The notes under the pieces were generated by a model that saw only the letters and a list, made by a program, of their open reading frames with translations, searched no databases and was not told the origin of the DNA. The position numbers were made by a program, and so were the translations under genes. Below are positions 52,682 through 62,600 of a stretch of DNA of 64,000 bases, in pieces (position 1 is the first letter of the stretch; each line of letters starts with the position of its first letter). This DNA is from an uncultured Collinsella sp. (lineage in GTDB: Bacteria > Actinomycetota > Coriobacteriia > Coriobacteriales > Coriobacteriaceae), in NCBI GenBank assembly GCA_902470695.1, contig CABRHH010000010.1, positions 1 to 64,000 of the forward strand, in the 5' to 3' direction.

Positions 52682-52858
52682 GTGTGTCTCCTTTCATGGG
52701 GCCTCCCGCGCGCTTTCTGCACGCCGTTGAGACCCGAAAACTAACCACGCTTCAAATATACCTTTTTTCGCACGCGTCATTCGCGCGATTGGCAATTTCC
52801 GGTTTTTTACACCTCATTGAAACGCTTCAACTCGGTATTGGCCCCCTGAGCACGCCGT

Positions 52859-53797
52859 TTACGAGCGCTCGCGGGCCTCGGCCGCCATCTTTTCCAGACG
52901 CAGCACCCGATGGTAGAGCGCCGATTTCGACAGCGGGGGGTCCGCCATCTGCCCGAGGTCGCGCAGCGACAGGTCGGGGTGGCGCTCGCGCAGGGCGCAG
53001 AAGGTCTCGAGCGCCTCGGGCAGCTTGGCGCGCACGCCCAGACGCTCGAGCTCGAGGATGAGCTCGAGCTGCTTGCGAGCCGCACCGGCGCTTCTGCCCT
53101 GGTTGGCGAGCTCGGCGTTCACACGGCGGTTGACTTCGTTTTTGACCGACTTCACCGCCCGCGCCTCCTCGATCTCGGCGCAGGCGCGCGGGGCGCCCAG
53201 CACGCGCAGCAGGCGGTAGATGTCCTCGGCGCTCTTCACGTAGACGGCGAACGCGCCCCGCCGCGGATTCACGCGGGCGTGCACCCCCAGCTCGCCGATG
53301 AGCTCGGCCAGCTGGCTGGCGAACGCCTCGCCCTGCACGGCGATCTCCAGGTGGAAGTCACCGCGCGGGTCGGCAACGAAGCCGCCGGCGATCAGCGCGC
53401 CGCGCACGTAGGCGCGCCGGCAGCACGGGCGTGCCACCGCGTGCGCCGGCACGCCGGACACCAGCCCGCCGCGGCGGTTCAGGATGCCCAGCAGCACCAG
53501 CGCCTTTTCCAGGTCGGGTTGATCGGGCAGGACGATCAGGTAGTTGCGCACCCGATGCAGCACCGAGCGGCGCACGGTGAGGTCGGTCTTGAGCTTCAAG
53601 ATCTTGTGGGTGAGCTCGATCATGGTGCGGGCCACCGCACCGGTCTCGGTGGCCACCTGCAGGCGGTAGCGGCTCGGCCCGGCATAGGACAGCGTTCCGC
53701 ACACGCGGGCGAGCGCCGCCAGCGTTGCCAGCTCGCAGTATTCGCATTCGGGGGCACAGCGCGCGAGCTCGTCGCGCACCTCGGCGGTAAACGACAT
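52859..53797 (-). CDS. whiA: DNA-binding protein WhiA
   Basis: WhiA is a Gram-positive regulator of cell division and sporulation genes, 312 residues. It starts MSFTAEVRDELAR and has the LAGLIDADG-like fold in the first two-thirds (RAYVRGALIAGGFVADP, FHLEIA). The C-terminal helix-turn-helix is ELGVR-type followed by LRDLGQMADPPLSKSALYHR. The ATG is one base after the yvcK stop, so the two are coupled. The rapZ-yvcK-whiA order is conserved in Gram-positives. Confidence 0.95.
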   Translation of the reverse strand: MSFTAEVRDELARCAPECEYCELATLAALARVCGTLSYAGPSRYRLQVATETGAVARTMIELTHKILKLKTDLTVRRSVLHRVRNYLIVLPDQPDLEKALVLLGILNRRGGLVSGVPAHAVARPCCRRAYVRGALIAGGFVADPRGDFHLEIAVQGEAFASQLAELIGELGVHARVNPRRGAFAVYVKSAEDIYRLLRVLGAPRACAEIEEARAVKSVKNEVNRRVNAELANQGRSAGAARKQLELILELERLGVRAKLPEALETFCALRERHPDLSLRDLGQMADPPLSKSALYHRVLRLEKMAAEARERS

Positions 53798-53798
53798 A

Positions 53799-55049
53799 TC
53801 AGGCCAGCACCTCCGCGAGCGCCGCGGCCAGGCGCGCAGGGTCGTGCTGGGCGGGCTGGCAGCCGCTGCCGGTGAAATCGCGGACGATCACCTGGCGGGC
53901 GATGCGGGCGATGCGCTCCAGGTCCTGCTCGCTTGCGCGGATCGGGCCGAACGGCGCCGCCTTGGCCGCCGCGATGGACGAGGCGCTCACCGGAGCGTCG
54001 GCGGAGGCAGCACCGGGCGCCGACGCCTCGGCCGACGAGCTGGAGGCGGCGTCGGGCTCCCCCACCTCGGCCGGCGAGCTGGATGCGGCGTCGGCACCGG
54101 GCTCCGGGAACACACCGGCAGCGCGCGCATCTCCCTCGTCGGAGGCAGCGTCCGCAGCGGCCGCGCCGGTCGCCGCGGACGCGGGCACAACGCTCGCGCC
54201 CGCGTCCTCGGGTAGGACGCCGGCGGCCTGGGCCACCAGGCGCTCCCAGGCGCGCTTCTCATACGGATAGACGAACTCCGGCTCCGCGCCCCGGTGCACG
54301 AGCACCGCGTCGATCGCATCGGCAAGCCCGCAGGCCGCCAGGGCGTACACGTGGTCGGCCACGCTCATGCCGCTGGTTTCCCCGAGCGAATCGATCTTGG
54401 GGCACACGAACACGCGCCGCGCCGACGTGTGGACGAGCGCCTCGCGAATGCCGTCCACCAGCACATTCGGGATGATCGAGGTGAACAGCGAGCCGGGACC
54501 CAGCACCACCAGGTCGGCCGCCAAAATGGCCTCGACGGCCTCGGGGTTGGCCGCCGCACCCGCGGGCTCCAGCCACACGCGCTCGAACGCCCGCCGGCCA
54601 TAGGAGATCCGCGCCTGCCCGCACACGACCTCGCCCGACACGGTGCGGCCCGCCAGGCTCACCGCGTCGAGGGTGGAGGGGTGCACGCGCCCGATGCAGC
54701 CGAGCATGCGCTCGCAGGCGCGAATACCCGCCGTGAACGAGCCGGTCTCCTCGGCAAGGGCCACCAACAGCAGGTTTCCCAGCGCATGGTCATCGATATA
54801 GGGGAAGCGATGGGCGAAGGCGCGGGCGAGCGGCGAGGCGGGGTCGGCCGCCAGCGCCGAGATGCACTTGCGCACGTCACCGGGCGGCACCACATGGGCC
54901 CGCTCGCGCAGAAGCCCGGTGGAGCCGCCGTCATCGGCCATGGCCACCACCGAATCGATATGGGCGCCCATGAGCCTGAGCGCTTGGATCAGCCGCGGCT
55001 GCCCGGTCCCGCCGCCGATGGAGACGGCCCGCAAACCCTCGCGTCCCAT
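53799..55049 (-). CDS. yvcK: Gluconeogenesis factor YvcK
   Basis: YvcK (CofD-like fold) is a cytosolic UDP-sugar-binding protein needed for growth on gluconeogenic carbon and for cell shape in B. subtilis. The 416 residues show VSIGGGTGQPRLIQAL, MADDGGSTGLLR, GDVRKCISALA, HALGNLLL and GPGSLFTSIIPN. Near residues 285-365 there is an Ala/Ser/Glu/Pro-rich insert before the final helices, not present in typical YvcK. No strong ribosome site is seen before the ATG, which lies six bases after the rapZ stop. Confidence 0.93.
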   Translation of the reverse strand: MGREGLRAVSIGGGTGQPRLIQALRLMGAHIDSVVAMADDGGSTGLLRERAHVVPPGDVRKCISALAADPASPLARAFAHRFPYIDDHALGNLLLVALAEETGSFTAGIRACERMLGCIGRVHPSTLDAVSLAGRTVSGEVVCGQARISYGRRAFERVWLEPAGAAANPEAVEAILAADLVVLGPGSLFTSIIPNVLVDGIREALVHTSARRVFVCPKIDSLGETSGMSVADHVYALAACGLADAIDAVLVHRGAEPEFVYPYEKRAWERLVAQAAGVLPEDAGASVVPASAATGAAAADAASDEGDARAAGVFPEPGADAASSSPAEVGEPDAASSSSAEASAPGAASADAPVSASSIAAAKAAPFGPIRASEQDLERIARIARQVIVRDFTGSGCQPAQHDPARLAAALAEVLA

Positions 55050-55055
55050 ACGGCG

Positions 55056-55976
55056 CTAACCAGCCATGTTGGCCCGCGGAAGATCGCGGTGCGAGATGGA
55101 TACATGGTACTGATGGCGCTCGAGGTAGCGTGCCGTGGCCTCGGCGATCGCCACGCTGCGGTGCTGCCCGCCCGTGCAGCCCACCGCGATGGAGAGCTGC
55201 GGCTTGCCCTCAGCAATATAGCCGGGCATGACGGCATCGAGCAGCTGGAACCAGGCGGTGAGGAACTCCTTGGTCTTGGGGTGCTCGAGCACGAAATCGG
55301 CCACCTTCGCATCCAGGCCGGTCATGGTGCGCATCTCGGGATCGTAGTAGGGGTTGGGCAGGAAGCGCACGTCGATCATGAGGTCGGCCTCCACCGGCAT
55401 GCCGTGCTTGAAGCCGAAGGAGAACACGTGCACATCCATGAGCTGCTGATCGGTGAGCTCGGAGAAGGCCGTGCGCAGGCGGGTGCGCAGCGCGCTGGTG
55501 CGCAGGCGGCTCGTGTCGATGATCATGTCGGCGCGCGACCGGATGCTGGCGAGCGCCACCCGCTCGCGCTGGATGGCGTCGGCCGTGGTCTCGCCGCGCA
55601 TGGCCAGCGGATGGCGGCGGCGGTTCTCGCTGTACCGGCGAATCAGCACCTCGTCGGAGGCCTCCAAAAACACCACCTTGCAGGTCATCTCATGCTCGCG
55701 CAGCACCTTGATGGCGTCGAGCAGCTCGTCGAACAGGCCCTGACTGCGCAGATCGCTCGTGACGGCCAGGTGCCGGCCCACGCCGGCGTTGATGCCCACG
55801 ATCTCGGCGAGCTGCCAGATGAGGCTGGGTGGCAGGTTGTCGATGCAGAAATAGCCCATATCCTCGAACACGTGCATGGCCTGCGTGCGGCCGGAGCCGG
55901 ACATGCCGGTGATGATGACGATGTCGGGCACGCGGTCGGCGATCTCGGCGTTCGTGATGGTCTGGGGCTCTGCCAT
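55056..55976 (-). CDS. rapZ: RNase adapter RapZ (YvcJ)
   Basis: RapZ/YvcJ is a nucleotide-binding protein; in E. coli it guides RNase E to a small RNA controlling glucosamine-6-phosphate synthesis. The 306 residues have Walker A GMSGSGRTQAM, Walker B-like ADMIIDTS, DVRFLPNPYY and the C-terminal GCTGGQHRSVAIAE. In this lineage its RNA role is not established. The ATG at 55976 has AAGGAG nine bases upstream; longer in-frame starts are unlikely. It precedes yvcK and whiA. Confidence 0.94.
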   Translation of the reverse strand: MAEPQTITNAEIADRVPDIVIITGMSGSGRTQAMHVFEDMGYFCIDNLPPSLIWQLAEIVGINAGVGRHLAVTSDLRSQGLFDELLDAIKVLREHEMTCKVVFLEASDEVLIRRYSENRRRHPLAMRGETTADAIQRERVALASIRSRADMIIDTSRLRTSALRTRLRTAFSELTDQQLMDVHVFSFGFKHGMPVEADLMIDVRFLPNPYYDPEMRTMTGLDAKVADFVLEHPKTKEFLTAWFQLLDAVMPGYIAEGKPQLSIAVGCTGGQHRSVAIAEATARYLERHQYHVSISHRDLPRANMAG

Positions 55977-56050
55977 ACAACTGCTCCTTGGGCCTTCGAG
56001 GTTCGCGATGGTGCCTTCAAGTATAGCCGCCCGGCGCGCAGACGGCGCGG

Positions 56051-57205
56051 CTACTGCTCCGCGCTCACGTAGTCCTCGTCCACCGTGATCTTGGGGACCG
56101 CCCCCGGCCAAGCCTCGATCACCAGGGCCGCAAGGCGCTCGCGGATCTGGGCGGCCGTAAGCGCGCAGTCCTCGGGACGCAGGCAGTCGAAGATCACGTT
56201 GGTGTGCGTGGGTCCCGGCACGCAGCGCACGTCGTGGATGGACAGGCGCGCATCGATGCTTTTGGCGGCGGCATCGATGCGGTTGCGCATGTCGACCAGG
56301 CCGGGGTCGTCGGTCACGATCGGGTCGTAGTGCAAGGTCACAATCAGGCCGTCCTCGTCTTTGAAGGCCTGCTCGATGTTGTCGAGGGTGTCGTGGCTCT
56401 CCATGGGGTCGGTCTCGGCCGCCATCTCCACGTGCGCGCTGGCGAACTGCCGGCCCGGGCCGTAGTCGTGCACCATGAGGTCGTGCGTGCCCAGCACGCC
56501 CGGGTAGCTCAAGATCTTCTCGCGGATATGGCGCACCTGCTCGGGCGCGGGCGCGCGGCCAAGCAGCGGATCCACCGTATCGTGCACCAGCTCAATGCCG
56601 CTCCAGGCGATGTAGCCGCCCACGCCCAGACCGGCCCAGGCGTCGAGCGAAATGCCGCTCGCCTGCGCCACGATCGCGCTCGCGAGCACCGCGGCGGTGG
56701 CGAGGACATCGTTTTTGGAGTCCTGGGCGGTGGCGATGAGCGTCTCGGATTCGATGCGCTCCCCCAGCCGACGATTGAACGCCGCCATCCACAGCTTCAC
56801 CGCGATCGACAGCACGAGCACCGCCACGAGCGCCCAGGAGAACTCCACGGGCTCGGGCGCCAGCAGGCGGGCAAAGGAGGACTTCACCAGCTCCACGCCG
56901 ATCATGAGCACCAGCACCGCCACCACCAGCCCCGACAGGTACTCGTAGCGGCCGTGACCGTAGGGGTGTCCCGGGTCGGCGGGGCGGGCGGCGAGCTTGA
57001 AGCCGAGCACGCTCACGATGTTGGAGGAGGCGTCGGACAGGTTGTTCAGCGCGTCGGCCACGATCGACACCGAGCCGGCCGCAAGCCCGATGGCGCCCTT
57101 CGCGGCGCACAGCACCACGTTCAGCACGATGCACACGGCGCCTGCGGCGGCGCCCACCCGCGCGCGGTCGCCGCCGTAGCGGCGCAGCACCCACTCAGTC
57201 ACCAT
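56051..57205 (-). CDS. Cation diffusion facilitator exporter
   Basis: This membrane antiporter exports divalent metal ions, 384 residues. Six membrane segments occupy about 15-210. The transport site reads N-NLSD in segment 2 (ADALNNLSDAS) and DSKND in segment 5, an N-D-D-D quartet known from manganese-type members such as MntE, whereas zinc types have H-D-H-D. The cytosolic C-terminal domain has VHDYGPGRQFASAHVEM and a second ferredoxin-like half to the end. The ATG at 57205 has GGAAGGAG upstream. It lies between rel and rapZ on the same strand. Confidence 0.9.
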   Translation of the reverse strand: MVTEWVLRRYGGDRARVGAAAGAVCIVLNVVLCAAKGAIGLAAGSVSIVADALNNLSDASSNIVSVLGFKLAARPADPGHPYGHGRYEYLSGLVVAVLVLMIGVELVKSSFARLLAPEPVEFSWALVAVLVLSIAVKLWMAAFNRRLGERIESETLIATAQDSKNDVLATAAVLASAIVAQASGISLDAWAGLGVGGYIAWSGIELVHDTVDPLLGRAPAPEQVRHIREKILSYPGVLGTHDLMVHDYGPGRQFASAHVEMAAETDPMESHDTLDNIEQAFKDEDGLIVTLHYDPIVTDDPGLVDMRNRIDAAAKSIDARLSIHDVRCVPGPTHTNVIFDCLRPEDCALTAAQIRERLAALVIEAWPGAVPKITVDEDYVSAEQ

Positions 57206-57271
57206 CGCCTGCACTCCTTCCCACGTACCGTACGCTCCTCGCTTCCCGTGTATACCCAAACGCGCGCCGCG

Positions 57272-59656
57272 CTACCGACGCCGCTTCATGGTGGCGCCGC
57301 CCTCGCCCGGCATGAGGCGGCGCACGTCGTAGACGCTCTCGACCCGGCCGATGGAGGCCAGCAGCGGGTCGAGAAAGCTCGCGTCCGAGATCTCGATCAA
57401 GAAGCGCAGCGTGGCCACGCTCTCGCGGTTGGTGGAGGTGGCCGCCGACAGGATGTTGCCGCCAGCGTCTCCGATGGCGATGGTGACGTCCTTGAGCAAG
57501 CCCATGCGGTCGATACACTCCACCACGACCTCGACCTGGAACAGGGCGTCGGCCGCGCCGTCCCACGACACGCCGATCATGCGCTCGGGGTGCTCCATGA
57601 GCCCTTTGACGTTCGGGCAGGTCGCCCGGTGGACCGACACGCCGCGCCCGCGGGTGATGAAGCCCACGATGTCGTCGCCGGACACCGGGTTGCAGCAATG
57701 CGCCAGGCGCACGAGCAGGGTGCCGTTCTCGTCGCCCTCCACGCGCACGCCGCAGGTGCCCTTGGCCTTCTTGCCGCCGCGATGCGCGTGGGTGCGCGCC
57801 GGCTGGTGCACGATCTGGGCGATGGCGTCAGCCTTGGCCTGGGCCGGATCGGGTTTGGGGTCCAGAATCGCCTCGACCTTGTTGCCCACCGCACGCGCGG
57901 CAACCTTGCCTGCGCCCACGGCGGCGAACAGGTCCTCGAGCGTTTTGTAGTTGAGCTCGGTCGCCACCGCGTTCAAGGCGCGCGTGGAGCGCGGCGTGGA
58001 GATGCCGTAGCCCCGGCGGCGCAGGTCGCGCGCCAGGGTATCGCGGCCGGCGAGCGCATCCTCGTCTTTGGTGGCGGCGGCGAAGTAGCGCCTGATCTTG
58101 GACTTGGCGCTCGGGGTCTTCACGATGTTCAGCCAGTCGCGAGAGGGCCTGGCGCTCTTGTTGGTGAGGATCTCCACGCGGTCGCCCATGGCGAGCTCGT
58201 GGGTGAGCGGCGCCACCGCCCCGTTCACCTTGGCGCCCACGCAGTGGTTGCCCACCTCGGTGTGGACAGCGTAGGCGAAATCGAGCGGCGTGGAACCGGC
58301 GCGCAGGCTCATCACCTCGCCCTTGGGCGTGAACACGAAGATCTCCTGGTCAAACAGGTCCACGCGCAGCGAATCCAGAAACTCGCGGGCGTCGCCCATC
58401 TCGCCGTCGACCGTCCAGTCCAGCGACCGCTTGATCCAGTTGATCTGGTCGTCCAGGCGCTGGGCGCTTGCGCCCTTGGTGGCGCTCGAACCGCCCGAGC
58501 GCTTGTAGAGCCAGTGCGCCGCGATGCCGTACTCGGCCTGCTCGTGCATCTCGTAGGTGCGGATCTGGATCTCGAGCGGGCGCGCCGTGGGGCCGATCAC
58601 CGTGGTGTGCAGGCTCTGGTAGTTGTTGAACTTCGGCATGGACACGTAGTCCTTGAAGCGTCCGGGCATGGGGCGCCACAGGGAGTGGACCGCGCCGAGC
58701 GCCGAATAGCAATCCCCCACCGACTGGGTGATCACGCGCAGGGCCACCAGGTCGTAGATCTCGGAGAATTCCTTGCCCTTGCGGCGCATCTTTTGGTAGA
58801 TGGACCAGTAGTGCTTGGAGCGGCCGTTGATCTGATAGCCGGAAAGGCCGGCCTGGGCCAGCTCATCGTCGAGCGTCTTGATGGTCTCGGCCAAGAAGCG
58901 CTCGCGCACCTCGCGGCTCTCGGCCACCATGCGCGCGATCCGCTGGTAGGCGTCGGGCTCCAGATAGAAGAACGAGAGGTCCTCGAGCTCCCATTTGATC
59001 GAGCTCATGCCCAGGCGATCGGCCAGCGGCGCGTAGACGTCCATGGTCTCGCGCGCCTTGAACAGGCGGCGGTCCTCGCGCAGCGCCGCCAGCGTGCGCA
59101 TGTTGTGCAAGCGGTCGGCGAGCTTGACGATGACCACGCGGATGTCACGGCTCATGGCCAAAAACATCTTGCGCAGGTTGAGCGCCTGCTTCTCGTCCAT
59201 GGTGTCGACGTCGATGTTGGTAAGCTTGGTGACGCCGTCCACGAGCTCGGCCACCGTCTCACCGAAATAGGTCCCCACGTCATCGAGCGAGGTGGTGGTG
59301 TCCTCCACCGTGTCGTGCAGCAGGGCGGCGCACACCACGTCGCAGTCCATCTTGAGGTCGGCCAGGATGATGGCGACCTCCACCGGATGGTTGATATAGG
59401 CCTCGCCGCTGCGGCGCTTCTGGGCGCAGTGCTTCTCGGCCGCGAAGCAGTAGGCGCGCTCCACGCGGGCCTGGTCCTCCTCGCTCATGTACTTGCGCGC
59501 AAGCGCGGCGAGCTTGTCGAAGTTGTCGGCCTGGTAGGCGCCGGGCAGGTCGTCGGCGCACGCGTAGTGCACCATCTCCGAGCTGGGGCGCAAAGGCTCG
59601 CTGTCCTGCTTCCACTCGGTGGCCTTGGCGCGGGCACGGCTGTTGTGGGTATCCAT
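57272..59656 (-). CDS. Bifunctional (p)ppGpp synthetase/hydrolase Rel
   Basis: Rel makes and degrades the alarmone (p)ppGpp in the stringent response. The 794 residues have an intact HD hydrolase domain (AALLHDTVEDT, about 100-115), the RelA/SpoT synthetase domain with GRSKHYWSIYQKM and the RFKDYVSMPKFNNYQSLHT segment of bifunctional Rel, a TGS domain (IFVFTPKGEVMSL), a conserved-cysteine region (LAHCCNPVSGDDIVGF) and a C-terminal ACT domain. The start is the second ATG (59656), with GGGAGA six bases upstream, 18 bp after the RecJ-RecQ stop. Confidence 0.95.
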   Translation of the reverse strand: MDTHNSRARAKATEWKQDSEPLRPSSEMVHYACADDLPGAYQADNFDKLAALARKYMSEEDQARVERAYCFAAEKHCAQKRRSGEAYINHPVEVAIILADLKMDCDVVCAALLHDTVEDTTTSLDDVGTYFGETVAELVDGVTKLTNIDVDTMDEKQALNLRKMFLAMSRDIRVVIVKLADRLHNMRTLAALREDRRLFKARETMDVYAPLADRLGMSSIKWELEDLSFFYLEPDAYQRIARMVAESREVRERFLAETIKTLDDELAQAGLSGYQINGRSKHYWSIYQKMRRKGKEFSEIYDLVALRVITQSVGDCYSALGAVHSLWRPMPGRFKDYVSMPKFNNYQSLHTTVIGPTARPLEIQIRTYEMHEQAEYGIAAHWLYKRSGGSSATKGASAQRLDDQINWIKRSLDWTVDGEMGDAREFLDSLRVDLFDQEIFVFTPKGEVMSLRAGSTPLDFAYAVHTEVGNHCVGAKVNGAVAPLTHELAMGDRVEILTNKSARPSRDWLNIVKTPSAKSKIRRYFAAATKDEDALAGRDTLARDLRRRGYGISTPRSTRALNAVATELNYKTLEDLFAAVGAGKVAARAVGNKVEAILDPKPDPAQAKADAIAQIVHQPARTHAHRGGKKAKGTCGVRVEGDENGTLLVRLAHCCNPVSGDDIVGFITRGRGVSVHRATCPNVKGLMEHPERMIGVSWDGAADALFQVEVVVECIDRMGLLKDVTIAIGDAGGNILSAATSTNRESVATLRFLIEISDASFLDPLLASIGRVESVYDVRRLMPGEGGATMKRRR

Positions 59657-59674
59657 GGTGTCTCCCATCCGGCG

Positions 59675-62600
59675 CTAACGCGGCGTGATCGGACGATTGA
59701 TGCGAGCCAGCATATCATGCGCCGACGCCTCGAGCGCCCAGCGGCGAAACGCCGCGAACTCGCAGCGGGCGTGCAGGCCCTCCAGGTAGAGGATCGAGCT
59801 GTTGAGATCCACGCGCCCTGGGCTCTCCACCATCTCGATCCGGTGGCCTGCATCGACGCTCGCCTGATGCAGGAAGCCCAGCTCCTCGAAGATAGCGAGC
59901 GCGGCGGTAACCGCGCGCTCCTCCACCGGCGTGCGGGCGTCCACGGCCAGGCACATCTGCGCGATGTCGAGGTCGCTGGCGACAAACGAAGCCGTACCGG
60001 ACCCACCGCGCTGCCGGCGTCCCATGGTCTGCAGGGCGCGGTAGAGCGTCACGAGCTCGGCGCGCTCGGGCGCCGCGGCATCGAGCAGGCGCTCGTTGAT
60101 GCGGGCGTCGCGCGCGCAGAACAGCAGATGGACCTGGGCCGGCTGCCCGTCGCGACCGGCCCGGCCGCTCATCTGGTTGAACTCGATCGAGCCGAAGGGC
60201 ATGTGGTAGAGCACCACGTGACGGATGTCGGGCAGGTTGACGCCCTCGCCGAAGGCCGAGGTGGACACGATGCAGGTGAGGTCACCGGCGCGGAAGGCCT
60301 GCTCGGCTTCCAAGCGGCGCGTGCGCTCGAGCCCGGCATGGTAGAACCCGATGGACGCCGCCAGCTCGGGGACGCGGCGGCGCAGCGTACGGCACAGGGC
60401 CTGGGCCTGGTCACGCGAGTTCACGTACACCACGCACTTCTCGCCGCCCGCCACGATCGAAACGAGCCGGTTCTCGCGCGAGGCGCTCTCGCGCCCATCG
60501 TCGACCGACAGGTTCTCGCGCACCGCCTCGTCCACCACGAGCTCCTCGACGGGCAGCAGACGCGCGATCTCATCGGCCGTTTCGGGGGCGGCTGTGGCCG
60601 TGAGAGCGAGCACGCGCGGGGACCCGAGCGCCGCGAGCACCGCGGGCATCTCCAGGTACGCCGGGCGCTCACCGGCCTTCGCCTGCGCCACATGGTGCGC
60701 CTCGTCGATCACCACGAACCCCACGCGGCCCGCCGCCGCGAAGCGCGCGCGGTGGATGGTGAGGAACTCCGGCGTGGTGAGCACGATGTCCACGCGCCCG
60801 CCGGCCAGCTGGGAGAAGATGCGGTCGCGGCCGGCGGTGGGCGTCTCGCCGGTGAGGACGGCCGCACGCACGCCGAGCTTGGCGAGGGTCTGCATGAGGT
60901 GGAACGACTGGTCGGCCACCAGGGCGCGCAGCGGGTAGACGAACACGCTCGCCCGCCCGCGCGCGATGGCCTCGCGCACCGCGTGGACCTGGAAGATCAG
61001 CGACTTTCCGCGGCCGGTGCCCATGACGGCCAGCACGTTTCTGCCGCAGCGCAGGGCCTCGAGCGCCTGCAGCTGCGCCTCGTGCGGGCGGGCGGTGCCG
61101 ATGAAGGCATGCAGCAGCGAGCGGGTGAGCTCGTCGTAGGGCAACTGCGCGAGCGCCTGGCGGCGCGCGGCATCGGGTGCAGGGGCAAGGGGGACGGCTG
61201 CGCGCTCAGACGCCGAGTCCGGCGCGGGCGCGGCAGACGGGGTGTCCTCGCCAGCGGCTTCAGCGGATGCGGCGAGGTGCGGGACGGCGGCTGCGGCGTC
61301 ACCCGGGGCTGCCGCCTCAACCTCGCCCTCCGACGCGGTCGTGCCCGGGTCGGCGGCTGGCGACGACACGTTCGGCACCGGCGCGCTCTTCCCGGCGGGA
61401 GCCACCGCAGCGGACGGCACGGGCGCATCTTCGCAGGAGCGGCACAGGATGTCCTTCACCATGAGCTTGGGCTTCACGCGACCCTGCCAGCGTTCGGCCA
61501 CCGCCTCGAACACCACGTCGACCACCGTGTCGCACGCCGAGAGCCGCTCGATGTCGGGCACGCGGAACATGATGGCGGGCACACATGAGACGCCGTCGGT
61601 CACCGCGAAGCGCATGTGGTCGCCGCCGCGACCCACCTGCGCGCGGTCGGTCATGGTCACCCCGGTGGCCGCCAGCAGCGGCACCCGGTTGCCCTGGCCG
61701 AACGGCTCGAGCAGCGAAATCTGCTCGATAGTGGCGATATCGAGCTCGGACAGGCCCACGGTGGCCGCGATCTCCCCGCGATCCTCGAAGGCATCGGCGT
61801 CGAGCTCGGCCAGCACGGCGCCCAGGCGCTCGCGCAGGGCATCGAGGTTCTCGGCAGCGCAGGTCACACCCACCGCGCCGGCGTGCCCGCCGAACCTGAT
61901 GAGCAGATCGGAGCAGCGCTCGACCGCCTCGAACAGGTTCACGCGACCCACCGAGCGGCCCGAGCCGCGCGCCACGCCGTCCTCGATGGAGAACAGCAGC
62001 GCCGGCACGTGATAGCGGTTCGTGAGGCGGCTCGCCACGATGCCCTTCACACCCTCGTGCCAGCCCTCGCCGCCCACCACGATCACGCGGCCGCCGTCGT
62101 AGGTGGCCGCCACGCGCTGCTCGGCGTCGGCGGTGAGCTCGGCCTCGATGGCCCGACGCTGCTGGTTGACCTCCTCCAGCTGCGCCGCCAGCCGGGCGGC
62201 CTCGACGGCGTCGGTAGCCATCAGCACGCGCAGGGCGAGCGACGGATCGGCCATGCGGCCAGCGGCGTTCAAGCGCGGAATCAGGGAGAACGACAGCGCA
62301 TCGGCGGTGATGGTGGCAAGATCGGTGCGGGTAAGGGCGGCCAGCGCCACGTAGCCCGGGCGCGCGGTGGCGCGCATGTGCGCGATGCCGTCGGCCACCA
62401 GGGCGCGGTTCTCGGGCGTGAGCGTCATCATGTCCGACACGGTCCCCAGCGCCGCCACCTCGGTGAGGCTCCGCCACAGCTCGGGGGTGCCCAGCCGCTC
62501 GCCGAGCACCTGCACGAGCTTCAGCGCCACGCCGGCGCCTGCCAACTCACGAGAGGGGCCCGCCGCGGCGAGCTTGGGATCGGCCACCGGGATGTCTCGG

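Noticed and set aside
56204..61588. Very long open frame on the plus strand (nearly 1800 codons)
   Set aside because: It runs antisense to rel, the CDF gene and the RecJ-RecQ gene, which all have clear family motifs. Its His/Ala/Arg/Val-rich composition is typical of antisense frames in GC-rich DNA.
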